Source of the DNA: JBDWFY01 sp039976075
GTDB taxonomy: Bacteria; Pseudomonadota; Alphaproteobacteria; Rhizobiales; Stappiaceae
Length of the DNA: 64,000 bases
Reading direction: 5' to 3'
Assembly (NCBI GenBank): GCA_039976075.1
Contig: JBDWFY010000016.1
Location: 186,001 to 250,000, forward strand
Under the pieces are notes generated by a model. The model saw only the letters and a program-made list of their open reading frames with translations, made no database searches and had not been told where the DNA came from. The position numbers and the translations under genes are program-made. Positions 14,852 through 24,167 of this stretch are shown piece by piece. Within the stretch, counting starts at the first letter, position 1. Each line of letters starts with the position of its first letter.

Positions 14852-16345
14852 TTACAGATAGTCAGCCAGGGTCAGGTTCAGCATAATTGAAGTCGCCCGA
14901 TAACTGGCCTGAACCTGTGTTTCAAGCTGTAACAATTCCGCAGCAGTTCGCTGTTGATCGATGCCCTCAATATCGGAAATCTGACTTTCGTAGCTAACCT
15001 TGATCGTCTGATGCCGACTTTCGGTATAATCCATCGTCTGATAAGCCGCAGAAATTTCCATCGCCACTGTTGCAACGCCGGATATGTCGTTTTTGGCAAC
15101 GAGTTGATCGTTCGCTCGGCTGGAAAGAGCCGTATAATAAGACTCGGCTTGCGCATCACCGGCGGAAAAATCGGCCGCGATAAACACAGCCAGCGATTCT
15201 ATCATCGATGCAAACGCACCTTCGTTGGCACGCGCACCGTAAGAAACCGTCAGATTTTTATCGATAGCCGCCCGCGAGTCTTCTCTTGGATCGCCCGAGG
15301 TATTATCTCCAACGTACCAGGAAATAGTATCCGTCGCGTTGGCACTTGTCGTGGTTGCCGTTTCGAAAGGCGGTCCGTCCACCCGCAGCGGTTCTTTGCC
15401 CTGAAATGTATCAAAGAAAGTATTTCCGGCGATGAGGTCAGAGGCCGCTTTGAGCGTCGATTGAGCGCTTTCTTCCAGCGCGGTATTCAGCGCATTTTGG
15501 AAATTGACCGCCGTGTCATTTGCCGTCGCACCAATCACAAATCCACCCTGGAGACCGGGATCATCCGTGGCCGTCAGTTCAACGGTGGTCGTGGATCCAT
15601 TGGGAAGGGTAAGTTCGAAGCTGATCACCTCGCCCTCAATCGGCTGCCCGGTGAAGTCCACGTCGATGGTGTCAGGATCAACGCCTGCTGGACCCGTTAC
15701 TGTGACGTTGGTCAGATTGGAGGTCACACCGGCCAAATCAAAACCAAAATCATGAGCACCGTCCTCAGTGAGTGTCACCACATCCGCAGCAATCGAGGTT
15801 GTCAGCCGGCCGTTGCCCAAGGCACCCAAATTGGCAAGCTGGTACTCCTCCATCACCGCCAGGAGGCCGTCCTGAGTGGTGTTGCCATTAAGAATTGTAT
15901 CCAGATCGAGGACTGGCGTGTCCGAAGTATGCCCCCCGCCAAACAGGTGATAACCGGCCACCTCGGAGTTCAAGAGATTGAGTATCTCGTCAAGTGCAAT
16001 CTTCGCCGTGGTCTGCGTGGTCGTCTTCCCTTCGCGCGTCACTTCATAGTCATTCTGATCGACCGTATCCTTGGCCTCAATTCTGATAGCTTCCATCCGC
16101 TCCAGCGACAAACTCATGACTTCCAGACGGAGCGAGGCTGTTGAGATTGAGGTTTGGTAGGATTCAATTGAAGTCAGCGACTGCGTCAGGGAGAGCGAAA
16201 GAGATCGGGATTCACCCAACCCACCGTAGGTCGGGGATACCCGGCCGGTCGCAAGCTGAGTGGTTTTATCGTTGTACTGACTGGTCAGGTCAGTCAGCAA
16301 ATTGCCGACACTGCTTGGGGTATATGAAACCGAATTGATCGCCAT
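14852..16345 (-). CDS. flgL: Hook-filament junction protein FlgL (HAP3)
   Basis: FlgL joins the hook-associated FlgK to the flagellin filament. ATG 16345 has GGAG six bases upstream and gives 497 residues (two upstream starts, ATG 16351 and GTG 16357, are less well spaced). Flagellin-like N-terminal helix (INSVSYTPSSVGNLLTDLTSQYNDKTTQLATGR-type) and C-terminal helix (LQLETQVQASYRATSIMLNLTLADYL) flank a long Asp/Thr-rich insertion (residues about 150-350), making it longer than enterobacterial FlgL. The motif GYHLFGGG is a FlgL hallmark. It ends the flgE-flgK-flgL run. Confidence 0.9.
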   Translation of the reverse strand: MAINSVSYTPSSVGNLLTDLTSQYNDKTTQLATGRVSPTYGGLGESRSLSLSLTQSLTSIESYQTSISTASLRLEVMSLSLERMEAIRIEAKDTVDQNDYEVTREGKTTTQTTAKIALDEILNLLNSEVAGYHLFGGGHTSDTPVLDLDTILNGNTTQDGLLAVMEEYQLANLGALGNGRLTTSIAADVVTLTEDGAHDFGFDLAGVTSNLTNVTVTGPAGVDPDTIDVDFTGQPIEGEVISFELTLPNGSTTTVELTATDDPGLQGGFVIGATANDTAVNFQNALNTALEESAQSTLKAASDLIAGNTFFDTFQGKEPLRVDGPPFETATTTSANATDTISWYVGDNTSGDPREDSRAAIDKNLTVSYGARANEGAFASMIESLAVFIAADFSAGDAQAESYYTALSSRANDQLVAKNDISGVATVAMEISAAYQTMDYTESRHQTIKVSYESQISDIEGIDQQRTAAELLQLETQVQASYRATSIMLNLTLADYL

Positions 16346-16426
16346 TTCCATCTCCACACAGAAGCGCGTCAGGTGCTATCTGCTTTTTCGGCCCGAGGCC
16401 GTTATTCTCAACTCAAATCCACGTCA

Positions 16427-16447
16427 TCAGGTCGATCACCGACCTGA
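16427..16447 (-). other. Intergenic hairpin between flgK and flgL
   Basis: TCAGGTCG (16427-16434) pairs with CGACCTGA (16440-16447) with a five-base loop, between the flgK stop and the flgL start. No U run follows on the minus strand, so it is more likely an mRNA stabiliser or processing site than a full terminator. Confidence 0.5.
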
Positions 16448-16456
16448 CGCATCAGT

Positions 16457-18313
16457 TTATCGAACAGCATTCAGCAGATCGTCGAACATCTCCTGCACAG
16501 CCGTTAGTACCCGCGCGTTGGCGGTGTAAGCATTTTGAAGTTCAACAAGGAACGCCAGCTCCGTATCGATATTGACCGTATAGGACTGTTCGAATTGAAC
16601 TTCGTAGGACGAAAAGATGATCTGACTCGAACTTTGCTGCCGGTTGACATCTTCCGCCTGTTCGCCCTGATGACTGACGACTTCATTCACATAATCGGCA
16701 ATCGTGCCCTCAAAGGGCGCTGAAGAGGAGCCAATTCCTGCACCGGGAGAAAATGTAAATTCCGTGCTTGTCAGCGCATTGAGCAAAAATTCGGGCCGCG
16801 CGGCGTCGCCTTCCGAGTTGACTTCCGGCGTTGTCTGATAGTTGACCAGTTGACCTGGATCAGCGGCCAGATCGGGATTGATCGAGATAGAAGCAGCATA
16901 GCCTACACTCTGATCACCTCCCTCCAAAGAGCCGGTAAATGGATCGATGCCAGAGCGCCCATCAACGAATATATTCAGTCCAAGGCCCTGATCGGTTGAT
17001 GCTGTGGGTGTGACATTCGCAACGAGAGAGCTTGCTGTCGTGGTGGCACCACCATCATCCAATATCTGAACGGTACCACCGCCCAGATCATTGACAGTAA
17101 AGCCTCCGCCCAGTGCAGTGGAGATATCCGTGATCGCAGATGCAGTTCCAGCGGAAAAGTCGATGCCATAGACCGTGTCATTTGGGTTGTTGGTCGCAGA
17201 ATTATCAAGCGGCAGAACCGATGGATCATTAACGGCAACAAATGTGACTGTCTGCGGTTCTCCGGTTGTCTCGTCAATATAGTCAAAGGTGAGTTGATTG
17301 CCCGACTGCAATGAAGACAGGTCAATATCAAAACCGTTATTGACACCAACTGTCGCCGGTGTACCGGCGACATCAACGTTGGAAAACGCAAGAGACAGCT
17401 GCGAGGCTATTTCATCGAGCTGAGATTGCGCTTCAACCAGAATATCGTCACGCAGATTAATGTGGGCCGCCAGACTGCCCGAACGCAGAGAGTTCGTCCC
17501 TGATAAATCCGTCTCCAGACCACCTGGTGCAATCAGCGATATGGCATTGCCGGTCTGCCCGGACCCAAAGGCGTTGCTGGTATCGAATGCCAATGTCGAG
17601 GGTTCTTTATCGTAGAGCACCTGACCGGCAGACGTGGTCAGCCGGATTCCGTTATTTTCCCGATCTGCAATGTTGATGTCCATGTAACCGGACAATTGAT
17701 CAACCATCCGGTCACGTTGGTCCATCAAATCTGCAACTGAGCGACCGGCCACCGATGCTTCGCGAATCTGTCCGTCCAGCTCCGCGACATTTTCCAGCAA
17801 ACCATTGACCTGATCGACCTGCCCAGCAATGCTTCTGTCCGCATCCAGTCTGAGCTGCTCAACGCTCGACGCCATACTGTTCAGCTGAAGTGCCAGAGAT
17901 TTTGCGGCACCAACCACTTCAAGCTGGCTGGAGTAACCGCTTGGATCATTGACAAGTTCCGTCAGCGAGGCGCTGATGTCGCCAATCAGATTGGTCAGCG
18001 AAGCATCATCTTCAATTGTACCGAAAATCTCATCAAGCCGACTCGTAATATTCTGCAACGTATCCCAATAATTGGCATCGGAATTAGATTCCCGGAAGTG
18101 TCCCTGCAGTGTTTCGTTTAACGTCCGCTGAACGGTTGTTTTTACGAGGCCGGACGTCATGCCTTCGCTGTTGACGTAGACCTTTCCGGAGATACTTTTG
18201 GTGCTGTAGCCATCCGTTCCGGCATTGGCAATATTGTTGGAGGCGACCGCGACCTGAGACTGAGTATATTTCAGTCCGTAAATCGCGTTATTCAGTGCTG
18301 AACTCAGACCCAT
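16457..18313 (-). CDS. flgK: Flagellar hook-associated protein FlgK (HAP1)
   Basis: FlgK is the first hook-filament junction protein. The 618-residue product carries the N-terminal rod/hook motif (LSSALNNAIYGLKYTQSQVAVASNNIANAGTDGYSTK) and the C-terminal FlgK end (SSYEVQFEQSYTVNIDTELAFLVELQNAYTANARVLTAVQEMFDDLL). The central part (residues about 300-480) is Asp/Thr/Gly-rich and variable. GGAGG precedes the ATG. It lies between flgE and flgL on the same strand, a common hook operon order. Confidence 0.95.
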   Translation of the reverse strand: MGLSSALNNAIYGLKYTQSQVAVASNNIANAGTDGYSTKSISGKVYVNSEGMTSGLVKTTVQRTLNETLQGHFRESNSDANYWDTLQNITSRLDEIFGTIEDDASLTNLIGDISASLTELVNDPSGYSSQLEVVGAAKSLALQLNSMASSVEQLRLDADRSIAGQVDQVNGLLENVAELDGQIREASVAGRSVADLMDQRDRMVDQLSGYMDINIADRENNGIRLTTSAGQVLYDKEPSTLAFDTSNAFGSGQTGNAISLIAPGGLETDLSGTNSLRSGSLAAHINLRDDILVEAQSQLDEIASQLSLAFSNVDVAGTPATVGVNNGFDIDLSSLQSGNQLTFDYIDETTGEPQTVTFVAVNDPSVLPLDNSATNNPNDTVYGIDFSAGTASAITDISTALGGGFTVNDLGGGTVQILDDGGATTTASSLVANVTPTASTDQGLGLNIFVDGRSGIDPFTGSLEGGDQSVGYAASISINPDLAADPGQLVNYQTTPEVNSEGDAARPEFLLNALTSTEFTFSPGAGIGSSSAPFEGTIADYVNEVVSHQGEQAEDVNRQQSSSQIIFSSYEVQFEQSYTVNIDTELAFLVELQNAYTANARVLTAVQEMFDDLLNAVR

Positions 18314-18372
18314 GAATATGTGCCTCCAATCAAATTACCATCGATCGCCGGAACGGGATGGTCAGTCATCAA

Positions 18373-18410
18373 GAGCATTTCTCGCGATCTCTGCATCGTG
18401 TGAAATGCTC
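18373..18410 (-). other. Long intergenic hairpin between flgE and flgK
   Basis: GAGCATTT (18373-18380) pairs with AAATGCTC (18403-18410), and inside a symmetric two-base bulge CGCGAT (18383-18388) pairs with ATCGTG (18395-18400) over a six-base loop. No T run follows on the minus strand. It sits midway in the 163-base flgE-flgK gap and may set relative hook and HAP mRNA levels by pausing, attenuation or RNase protection. Confidence 0.55.
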
Positions 18411-18476
18411 CAAGCCTTTGTTTTAACGTGCATCCTTACCCTAATGGTGTGCCGACCTTAGCGGGATGCGCGAACC

Positions 18477-19826
18477 CTATCGAACCATGTTGATCGCATC
18501 ATCAAGCATCTCATCGGCGGCCGTGATGATTTTGGAGTTGGCCGAATAGGCCTGTTGGGTGATGATCAACTTGGAAAACTCATCCGCGATATCGACATTT
18601 GACGCTTCAAGGGCACCGGCGACGACACTGCCGGATTCATATTGTGGTGCGCCGGACGCCGGCGTCACGGCAAATGCCGCGCCATCAACTCGCTGCAACG
18701 CGTAGTCAGCAGCAAATGTCGCCAGTGGAATCTCATAGAGATCTTCTGTTTGTTCGTTCGAATAGGTCGCCGTGATGCGGCCATCTTCTCCGATGGCGAT
18801 TGCCGTTACCTCACCGGAAGGAAAACCATTTTGGTCGATATTCTGGATCTTTGCCAGTCCGGTCACATCATCATATTGACTGAGTGCACCATTGCTGAAG
18901 TTGATATCCACATCGCCCACAGTGGTCCCATTCACCGACAAACCGGTAATCGTCAGCGTACCTGTTGCCGGGGTCAGCACTTCACCGGCTGCGTCAAACG
19001 TCACCGAACCGACATTGGTCCAGGCAGTCGCTGCACCGGTGGCGGCTGAATCGGTTTGATAGTAGGCGTTCCATTGATCGTCAGCTGTCTGAGCCCAGCG
19101 GATCTGCACATTGGCTGGAGTCCCGTTGGCATCGTACAGGGTGATTGATTCACCCCCGATCGATGAATCAAGGAAATAGTCTGTGTCATCCGCCGAAACA
19201 TCGGAGACAGCAGTCAAGGTTACAGATGATGTTGTATCCAGATACTGACTGCCCGCAACGGTTGTGTCAGCGTTGCTGGTCTGTGGATAACTGGGCAGGT
19301 TGCCCTGATACTCAATAATCGTTGAGGCGCTGGCCTGCATCAGGTCATCTGTGATCTGAATGACGTTAGGCTCATTGCCCACGGCATTGCCGGTCGCAGG
19401 GTCAATGGCGTAACCCATCAGATAGTACCCGGCCTGGTTCAAAAGATACCCATCTTCTGTCAGATCGAAATCACCTGCACGGGTGTAATATTCTTCTTCG
19501 GAAAAGACCGTTGTCCCATCCAATTGTCCGTCGGCAGCCGTGACGACGAAATATCCTTCACCGTCGATCGCCATGTAGGTTTCAACGTCGGCTGATTGAA
19601 TGTCGCCCTGAACCTCATTCGTGGCGCGCGATGTCGCATATGTGGTGCCGGAAACCTGATCCGCCTGTGTTGCGCCGGTACTGGCAACAAGGTCGGAAAA
19701 GGTCGTGTTCAAACCTTTGAAACCTATAGATTGCGAGTTGGCAATATTGCCCGAAATGTTCTCAAGCGCGATGGATTGTGCCTCAAGCCCGGACGTCGCC
19801 GAATTGATCGCTCCGTAAATACTCAT
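18477..19826 (-). CDS. flgE: Flagellar hook protein FlgE
   Basis: FlgE polymerises into the flagellar hook. The ATG at 19826 (MSIYGAINSATSGLEAQ) has GGGGGA just upstream and gives 449 residues; the open frame extends about 100 codons further upstream but that part is not FlgE-like. N-terminal rod/hook motif, a central variable domain with DANGTPANVQIRWAQTADDQWNAYYQ-type FlgE D2 features (residues about 220-250), and the C-terminal EASNVDIADEFSKLIITQQAYSANSKIITAADEMLDDAINMV are seen. A sigma-54 promoter lies 59 bases upstream. Confidence 0.95.
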   Translation of the reverse strand: MSIYGAINSATSGLEAQSIALENISGNIANSQSIGFKGLNTTFSDLVASTGATQADQVSGTTYATSRATNEVQGDIQSADVETYMAIDGEGYFVVTAADGQLDGTTVFSEEEYYTRAGDFDLTEDGYLLNQAGYYLMGYAIDPATGNAVGNEPNVIQITDDLMQASASTIIEYQGNLPSYPQTSNADTTVAGSQYLDTTSSVTLTAVSDVSADDTDYFLDSSIGGESITLYDANGTPANVQIRWAQTADDQWNAYYQTDSAATGAATAWTNVGSVTFDAAGEVLTPATGTLTITGLSVNGTTVGDVDINFSNGALSQYDDVTGLAKIQNIDQNGFPSGEVTAIAIGEDGRITATYSNEQTEDLYEIPLATFAADYALQRVDGAAFAVTPASGAPQYESGSVVAGALEASNVDIADEFSKLIITQQAYSANSKIITAADEMLDDAINMVR

Positions 19827-20207
19827 CTGATCCCCCAGAATAAACTGCCTCATGCGACAATGCGCATGTCGTCGCGGAACAGTGGAGCAACCCGCGTGCC
19901 AATTTGCCCATTTCATATTTTTACGCATGAAAATCAGCATCTTAACAGGTAAATTGATGCGGATCCGAAATTTACATTCGAGGGCGGAGCCTCTACAACT
20001 GGGCAAAGTTTGCCGGATTATGGATAAAAGAAGGTAAAGATTGTCTACCTGACGCAGATATTCTCCGTTCTTCAGGGCACAACCCGCCCTCGTGTGCAAA
20101 AGGTCTCCAAAGAGTGATCGGTATGGCAGCATCCTGCAAACAGATGATTTCCCTCAATGGCGAAACAGTTTAGGGTGCGCTCAGCGCGATGCTCAAAGGA
20201 TTTATAC
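19827..20207. other. Divergent intergenic region flgE / moxR
   Basis: The left part holds the flgE Shine-Dalgarno and sigma-54 promoter. The right part holds AAAGGA seven bases before the moxR ATG. Nothing else in the 381 bases was recognised; open frames here are extensions of the two genes. Confidence 0.6.
19885..19902 (-). promoter_or_regulatory. Sigma-54 (-24/-12) promoter of flgE
   Basis: On the minus strand TTGGCACGCGGGTTGCTC matches TGGCACG-N4-TTGC exactly at the core: GG opposite 19899-19900, ten bases, GC opposite 19887-19888. It is correctly oriented and about 60 bases upstream of the flgE ATG. Confidence 0.88.
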
Positions 20208-21053
20208 ATGCGATTTGAAGGCACTAAAGACTATATCGCTACCGAGGATCTCAGGATTGCAGTCAATGCTGCTGTTACGCTTGAGCGACCGCTGTTGATT
20301 AAAGGCGAGCCGGGAACCGGCAAAACGGTTCTCGCCCATGAAGTTGCACAGGCAATTGATGCTCCACTGATAGAATGGCATGTCAAATCGACAACCAAAG
20401 CACAGCAAGGCCTCTACGAATATGATGCTGTCTCTCGCCTGCGTGACAGCCAACTGGGCGACGAGAGGGTTCACGACATCCAGAACTACATCCGGCAGGG
20501 GAAGCTATGGCAGTCCTTTGTTTCGGACCAGCGACCAGTCCTGCTCATTGACGAAATTGACAAGGCGGACATTGAATTTCCGAACGATCTCTTACAGGAA
20601 CTCGACCGCATGGAGTTCCATGTTTACGAGACGGGTCAGACAATCGCAGCGGTCCAGCGTCCTGTCGTCATCATCACGTCCAACAACGAAAAAGAACTGC
20701 CGGACGCCTTTTTGCGGCGATGTTTTTTTCACTACATAAAATTCCCTGATACGGAAACGATGCAGGAAATCGTCAACGTGCATTTTCCAGGGCTGAAGTC
20801 GCGATTACTGTCTGATGCGCTTGCCGCGTTTTACGAAATCCGGGATGTTCCCGGCCTGAAAAAGAAACCGTCAACGTCGGAATTGCTGGATTGGATAAAA
20901 TTGCTGGTCAACGAAGACATTGATCTGGGTACAGTTCGGCAAAATGATCCCAACAAACTCATTCCTCCCTTGCACGGGGCGTTGTTGAAGAACGAGCAGG
21001 ATGTGCATTTGTTTGAGCGTCTCGCCTTTATGAATCGCCGGGAACGGACATAA
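20208..21053 (+). CDS. MoxR-type AAA+ ATPase
   Basis: MoxR ATPases act as chaperones that work with VWA-domain partners in protein or metal-centre maturation. From the ATG at 20208 (AAGGA seven bases upstream) the product is 281 residues. Walker A is GEPGTGKT (33-40), Walker B is VLLIDEIDKA (111-120), and a sensor-1 segment VVIITSNNEKELPDAFLRRCFFHYI follows. The probable partner, a CoxE-like VWA protein, is encoded at 28748, about 7.7 kb away on the same strand, whereas such pairs are usually adjacent. Confidence 0.88.
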   Translation: MRFEGTKDYIATEDLRIAVNAAVTLERPLLIKGEPGTGKTVLAHEVAQAIDAPLIEWHVKSTTKAQQGLYEYDAVSRLRDSQLGDERVHDIQNYIRQGKLWQSFVSDQRPVLLIDEIDKADIEFPNDLLQELDRMEFHVYETGQTIAAVQRPVVIITSNNEKELPDAFLRRCFFHYIKFPDTETMQEIVNVHFPGLKSRLLSDALAAFYEIRDVPGLKKKPSTSELLDWIKLLVNEDIDLGTVRQNDPNKLIPPLHGALLKNEQDVHLFERLAFMNRRERT

Positions 21054-21242
21054 AACAAGTCCGCCACTCTTCAGAATTCACCGGATGTTAGTCGGTGCCA
21101 TGTATCATCGGCCTTGAGTTATCTAGAGCGTATCCCCGAAAAGGTTGCTTTAGCTTTGCTGCATGGATATGCACAAAAACAAAGGCGCGGAGTCTGTATC
21201 CCGATCCAAAGATCGCGAGACTTGTCCCAGGTGGTTCGGTCG

Positions 21243-21749
21243 ATGAGATGTACTGTATTATTGCTGGTGATCATTCTGGTATGCCTTCCTTTCCAAAGTA
21301 AGGCAGAAGAAGAAACGATCACATACCGGACGGTACCGGGACTGAAGGGGCTCATCACCTGTCCTCAGTCGGTGCCACCCTATTCGCTTTCGGAATCAAG
21401 GGACTCTTCAGGTAAGGCACTGCGGCAATGCCGGTATAATTTCGGCTCCGTGGCCGTCATCGTAAGTACCTATCGTAAACCGCAATATGCCCAGGCACTG
21501 AAAGACATTCTGGGACACTATCGAGCATCGGGATATTCCATGGAAGACGGATATGCCAGTGCGGTTCTGGGGACGACTTATAGAACATATTCTTCACGAG
21601 ACAGCGCCAATTATGAAACGATCTGGTCACTGTCCGGAAGTCACCACGACTACATCGTTTGGGCCTCTTATCGATTGCCAACCCACAAACAGTTTATCGA
21701 TGATATTTATCGCAAGTTTCTTGTGATGATCCGGGACCAGCAGGGATGA
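21243..21749 (+). CDS. Secreted protein of unknown function
   Basis: I do not recognise this family. From ATG 21243 (GGTGG about 12 bases upstream) the product is 168 residues with a clear Sec signal peptide: basic start, core LLLVIILVCLPF, probable cleavage after SKA. The mature part has two cysteines (ITCPQS and RQCRYNF), which could form a disulfide in the periplasm, and ends in a helical basic segment. It follows moxR by 189 bases on the same strand. An open frame continues 43 codons upstream but would bury the signal peptide. Confidence 0.6.
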   Translation: MRCTVLLLVIILVCLPFQSKAEEETITYRTVPGLKGLITCPQSVPPYSLSESRDSSGKALRQCRYNFGSVAVIVSTYRKPQYAQALKDILGHYRASGYSMEDGYASAVLGTTYRTYSSRDSANYETIWSLSGSHHDYIVWASYRLPTHKQFIDDIYRKFLVMIRDQQG

Positions 21750-21817
21750 TTTAACGGCTGATCAGCTTTGTGACCGATCCAAAAGTATTCCGGCAACAGA
21801 GGGGTTCGAACCGCGCT

Positions 21818-23140
21818 CTATTGTGTTGAAGAACGCGATTGCCTTCGCTCCTCATGTTGATCGACCAATTGTAACCGCAAATATTCTAGTTGGGTCACCA
21901 GTCGACCGACCCATCCACCACCCCATTGAGCCTGGAAAGGTTCGAACAAACGCCAACGTTCGTCCCCCTTCGCAATGGCAGCAGCGACGATTTTGCCTAT
22001 GACGGCGGATGTGTTCAGGCCATGTCCCCCCAGGGCGGTTGCCACCCAGAGACCCTCTTCGATCGGACGCACGATCGGCATTTTGTGACGGGCATAGCCC
22101 ATCAGTCCAGCCCAGGAAAAATCGACCTCAAATGGACCAAGCTGAGGATAGATCTTCAGAATATCCCGTCGTAAAAGCCTTGCAAGTTGTCTGGGTTCAC
22201 CGCGTCTGGTTGTTATCCGCCCACCCCAAAGCAACCGTTTTCCGCCATCGACCCGCCGGTAGTAGTCCCCTGCACGCCGGGTGTCGGCAATGCAGCCATT
22301 GTACTTGATGGCTGCATCAAGCTCTGTCGGCATTGATTGGGACGTGATGACATACGTGGCGACCGGCAAAACGGCATGATCAATGCCCTTGTTCAAGCCT
22401 GTGTCAAAGGAATAGGCACTTGTGGCAATCACAACTGATCCACATTGCACGGCACCGTCCGCCGACTGAACCCTCCAGCCGTTCGCCGAAGGTTTTACCG
22501 CCAGCGCAGCGGAACGTTCAAACAGGCGTGCTCCAGCGCTGTCGGCCTGAATGGCGACAAGCGCAGAATAGTCGAGCGGATGGATATGGAACGGTGCATC
22601 ATCCTTCAAGGCACAGCAATAACGATCCGTCCGGAGATATTCATGCAGTTCTTCTGAATCCAGCAGCGATTGATTGACCCCGAACAACGCCCCCATTCTG
22701 TCCCGTCGACGTTTTAGCAAATCGATATTGTCGTGCCGCTGAACTTTCATCCAACCGTGACCGCCAATCAGAAATCGTGCATTGTTGTCCAGAATCGTAC
22801 GACGCACGTAATCCACACCGTCCTGCGACAGTCTGAACAGCTCGCGTGTGTGCTCCAGACCGATCTTGTTCTGAAGACTGTCCAGGCTTTCAGCATAGCC
22901 GCTGGAAACAAAACCCCCATTTCTGCCCGAAGCGCCCCAACCCACGCGTCGCCCCTCCAACAAGACGACGCTTTTGCCGTGTCGGGAAAGCTCCAGCGCG
23001 GTCGTCAATCCGACGAGGCCACCGCCGATGACAACGACGTCGCATGTTGTGTCTTCACTTAGGGCGGGCCACTGACGACGATAGACCTGCGATTCTCTAT
23101 AGTAGGAATGCACATGTTCTTCGGAACGTTGTGTCGCCAT
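21818..23140 (-). CDS. FAD-dependent amine/amino-acid oxidoreductase (DAO family, PuuB-like)
   Basis: This 440-residue protein belongs to the DAO flavoprotein family. The N-terminal FAD-binding motif DVVVIGGGLVGLTTALELSRHG (residues about 34-55), followed by GWGASGRNGGFVSSG, is typical of gamma-glutamylputrescine oxidase/OrdL-type enzymes that oxidise amines or N-substituted amino acids. The C-terminus has GLMGYARHKMPIVRPIEEGLWVATALGGHGLNTS, the second FAD-contact region. Cytoplasmic, no signal peptide. The substrate cannot be told; no transporter or aminotransferase is adjacent. Confidence 0.82.
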   Translation of the reverse strand: MATQRSEEHVHSYYRESQVYRRQWPALSEDTTCDVVVIGGGLVGLTTALELSRHGKSVVLLEGRRVGWGASGRNGGFVSSGYAESLDSLQNKIGLEHTRELFRLSQDGVDYVRRTILDNNARFLIGGHGWMKVQRHDNIDLLKRRRDRMGALFGVNQSLLDSEELHEYLRTDRYCCALKDDAPFHIHPLDYSALVAIQADSAGARLFERSAALAVKPSANGWRVQSADGAVQCGSVVIATSAYSFDTGLNKGIDHAVLPVATYVITSQSMPTELDAAIKYNGCIADTRRAGDYYRRVDGGKRLLWGGRITTRRGEPRQLARLLRRDILKIYPQLGPFEVDFSWAGLMGYARHKMPIVRPIEEGLWVATALGGHGLNTSAVIGKIVAAAIAKGDERWRLFEPFQAQWGGGWVGRLVTQLEYLRLQLVDQHEERRQSRSSTQ

Positions 23141-23379
23141 AGTCAGCTTCCGCCTGCGCCGACCGTTCAGACCGGACCATCCGAGAGGTAAGAAATTGTA
23201 TCAGATTCAAGCTGTTGTATTAGCAATGCCTGATAAATTGAACGAAGACAATTCCCATGAGGTTATGAACTGCAGATCTGGCCGGCATACGCAAGATAAC
23301 GAACGGCCGAATTATTGATTGTGCGGTTTGGCAGAGAATGCATAAAGTGTCCCTTCAAAATCGGAGCCAGACCAAAAAA

Positions 23380-23913
23380 ATGATACGCTTACTGTTGCTG
23401 CGACATGCCAAATCTTCTTGGGACAGCCCGGATGCAACCGATTTTGAGCGACCATTGAATTCAAGGGGCATGAAGACAGCCCCGTTCATGGGGCAATATA
23501 TGGCAGATCACGCTCTTATTCCCGATAAAATACTGTGTTCCACAGCCCGCCGAACCCGGGACACGTTGGCTGGACTGCTTCCTGCATTTCCCAATGACCA
23601 CACGATACACTTGTTACAGCGGCTTTATGATAGCCCTGAACGTAACTACATTGATCCGATCAAGGTTAATGGACAGGCCGCCAAAACGGTACTCCTGATC
23701 GGCCATTGCCCGACGATCCAGCAGACCGCGATCGATCTTATCGGTAATGGCAATCCGGATTTGAAAGATGAAATTGTCGCGCACTATCCGACGGCAGCTC
23801 TGGCTGTTATCGATTTTGATCGGGAAGCATGGACTGATATTCAGATGCATTCAGGACGGGTTGTCGCCTTTTTCCGCCCGCGTGATCTTCAGTTGGTAGC
23901 TAATAACAGCTAA
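23380..23913 (+). CDS. SixA-like histidine phosphatase
   Basis: Small histidine phosphatase of 177 residues. The RHG-type motif LLLLRHAKSSWD (residues 4-15; phosphoacceptor His9) and the second catalytic His in LLIGHCPTIQQ match SixA-like phosphohistidine phosphatases. SixA dephosphorylates Hpt or PTS phosphohistidines in Enterobacteria; the substrate here is unknown. An in-frame ATG at 23338 would add 14 residues; family length favours 23380, although its Shine-Dalgarno (CGGAG) is rather far away. Confidence 0.82.
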   Translation: MIRLLLLRHAKSSWDSPDATDFERPLNSRGMKTAPFMGQYMADHALIPDKILCSTARRTRDTLAGLLPAFPNDHTIHLLQRLYDSPERNYIDPIKVNGQAAKTVLLIGHCPTIQQTAIDLIGNGNPDLKDEIVAHYPTAALAVIDFDREAWTDIQMHSGRVVAFFRPRDLQLVANNS

Positions 23914-24167
23914 ACCCGACTGGTAGTGTTCATGTTGAGGGCTGGGCAAATTTGGTTGCGCAGTTGCAAGATAGGACGCGCGGAACATTTGAGTGTCATC
24001 CGCCAGCATGCCTCACAGATCAGCATTCATTGCGGAAATCGCCTTTTTCTGTAAGAGTCTCCCGTGGTTTGTCTCGATACCATTTCAATTTTGGGCGCCA
24101 CGGCCAGTACGACTGCTTTAATGGCCATAAATTTGATGAAACACTCAATCAGAGAGATTTGCGTTAG

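Noticed and set aside
14954..16144. 396-codon plus-strand open frame opposite flgL
   Set aside because: It is an antisense frame of a gene with clear flagellin-like termini; its product is Cys/Arg-rich without any motif.
18477..20132. Long N-terminal extension of FlgE to 20132
   Set aside because: The added 100 codons have no FlgE similarity and cover the sigma-54 promoter; ATG 19826 has a strong Shine-Dalgarno.
23180..23310. Short frame with GAGGTAAG and TTG start between the FAD oxidoreductase and SixA-like genes
   Set aside because: About 40 codons, non-ATG, unremarkable composition, no terminator.
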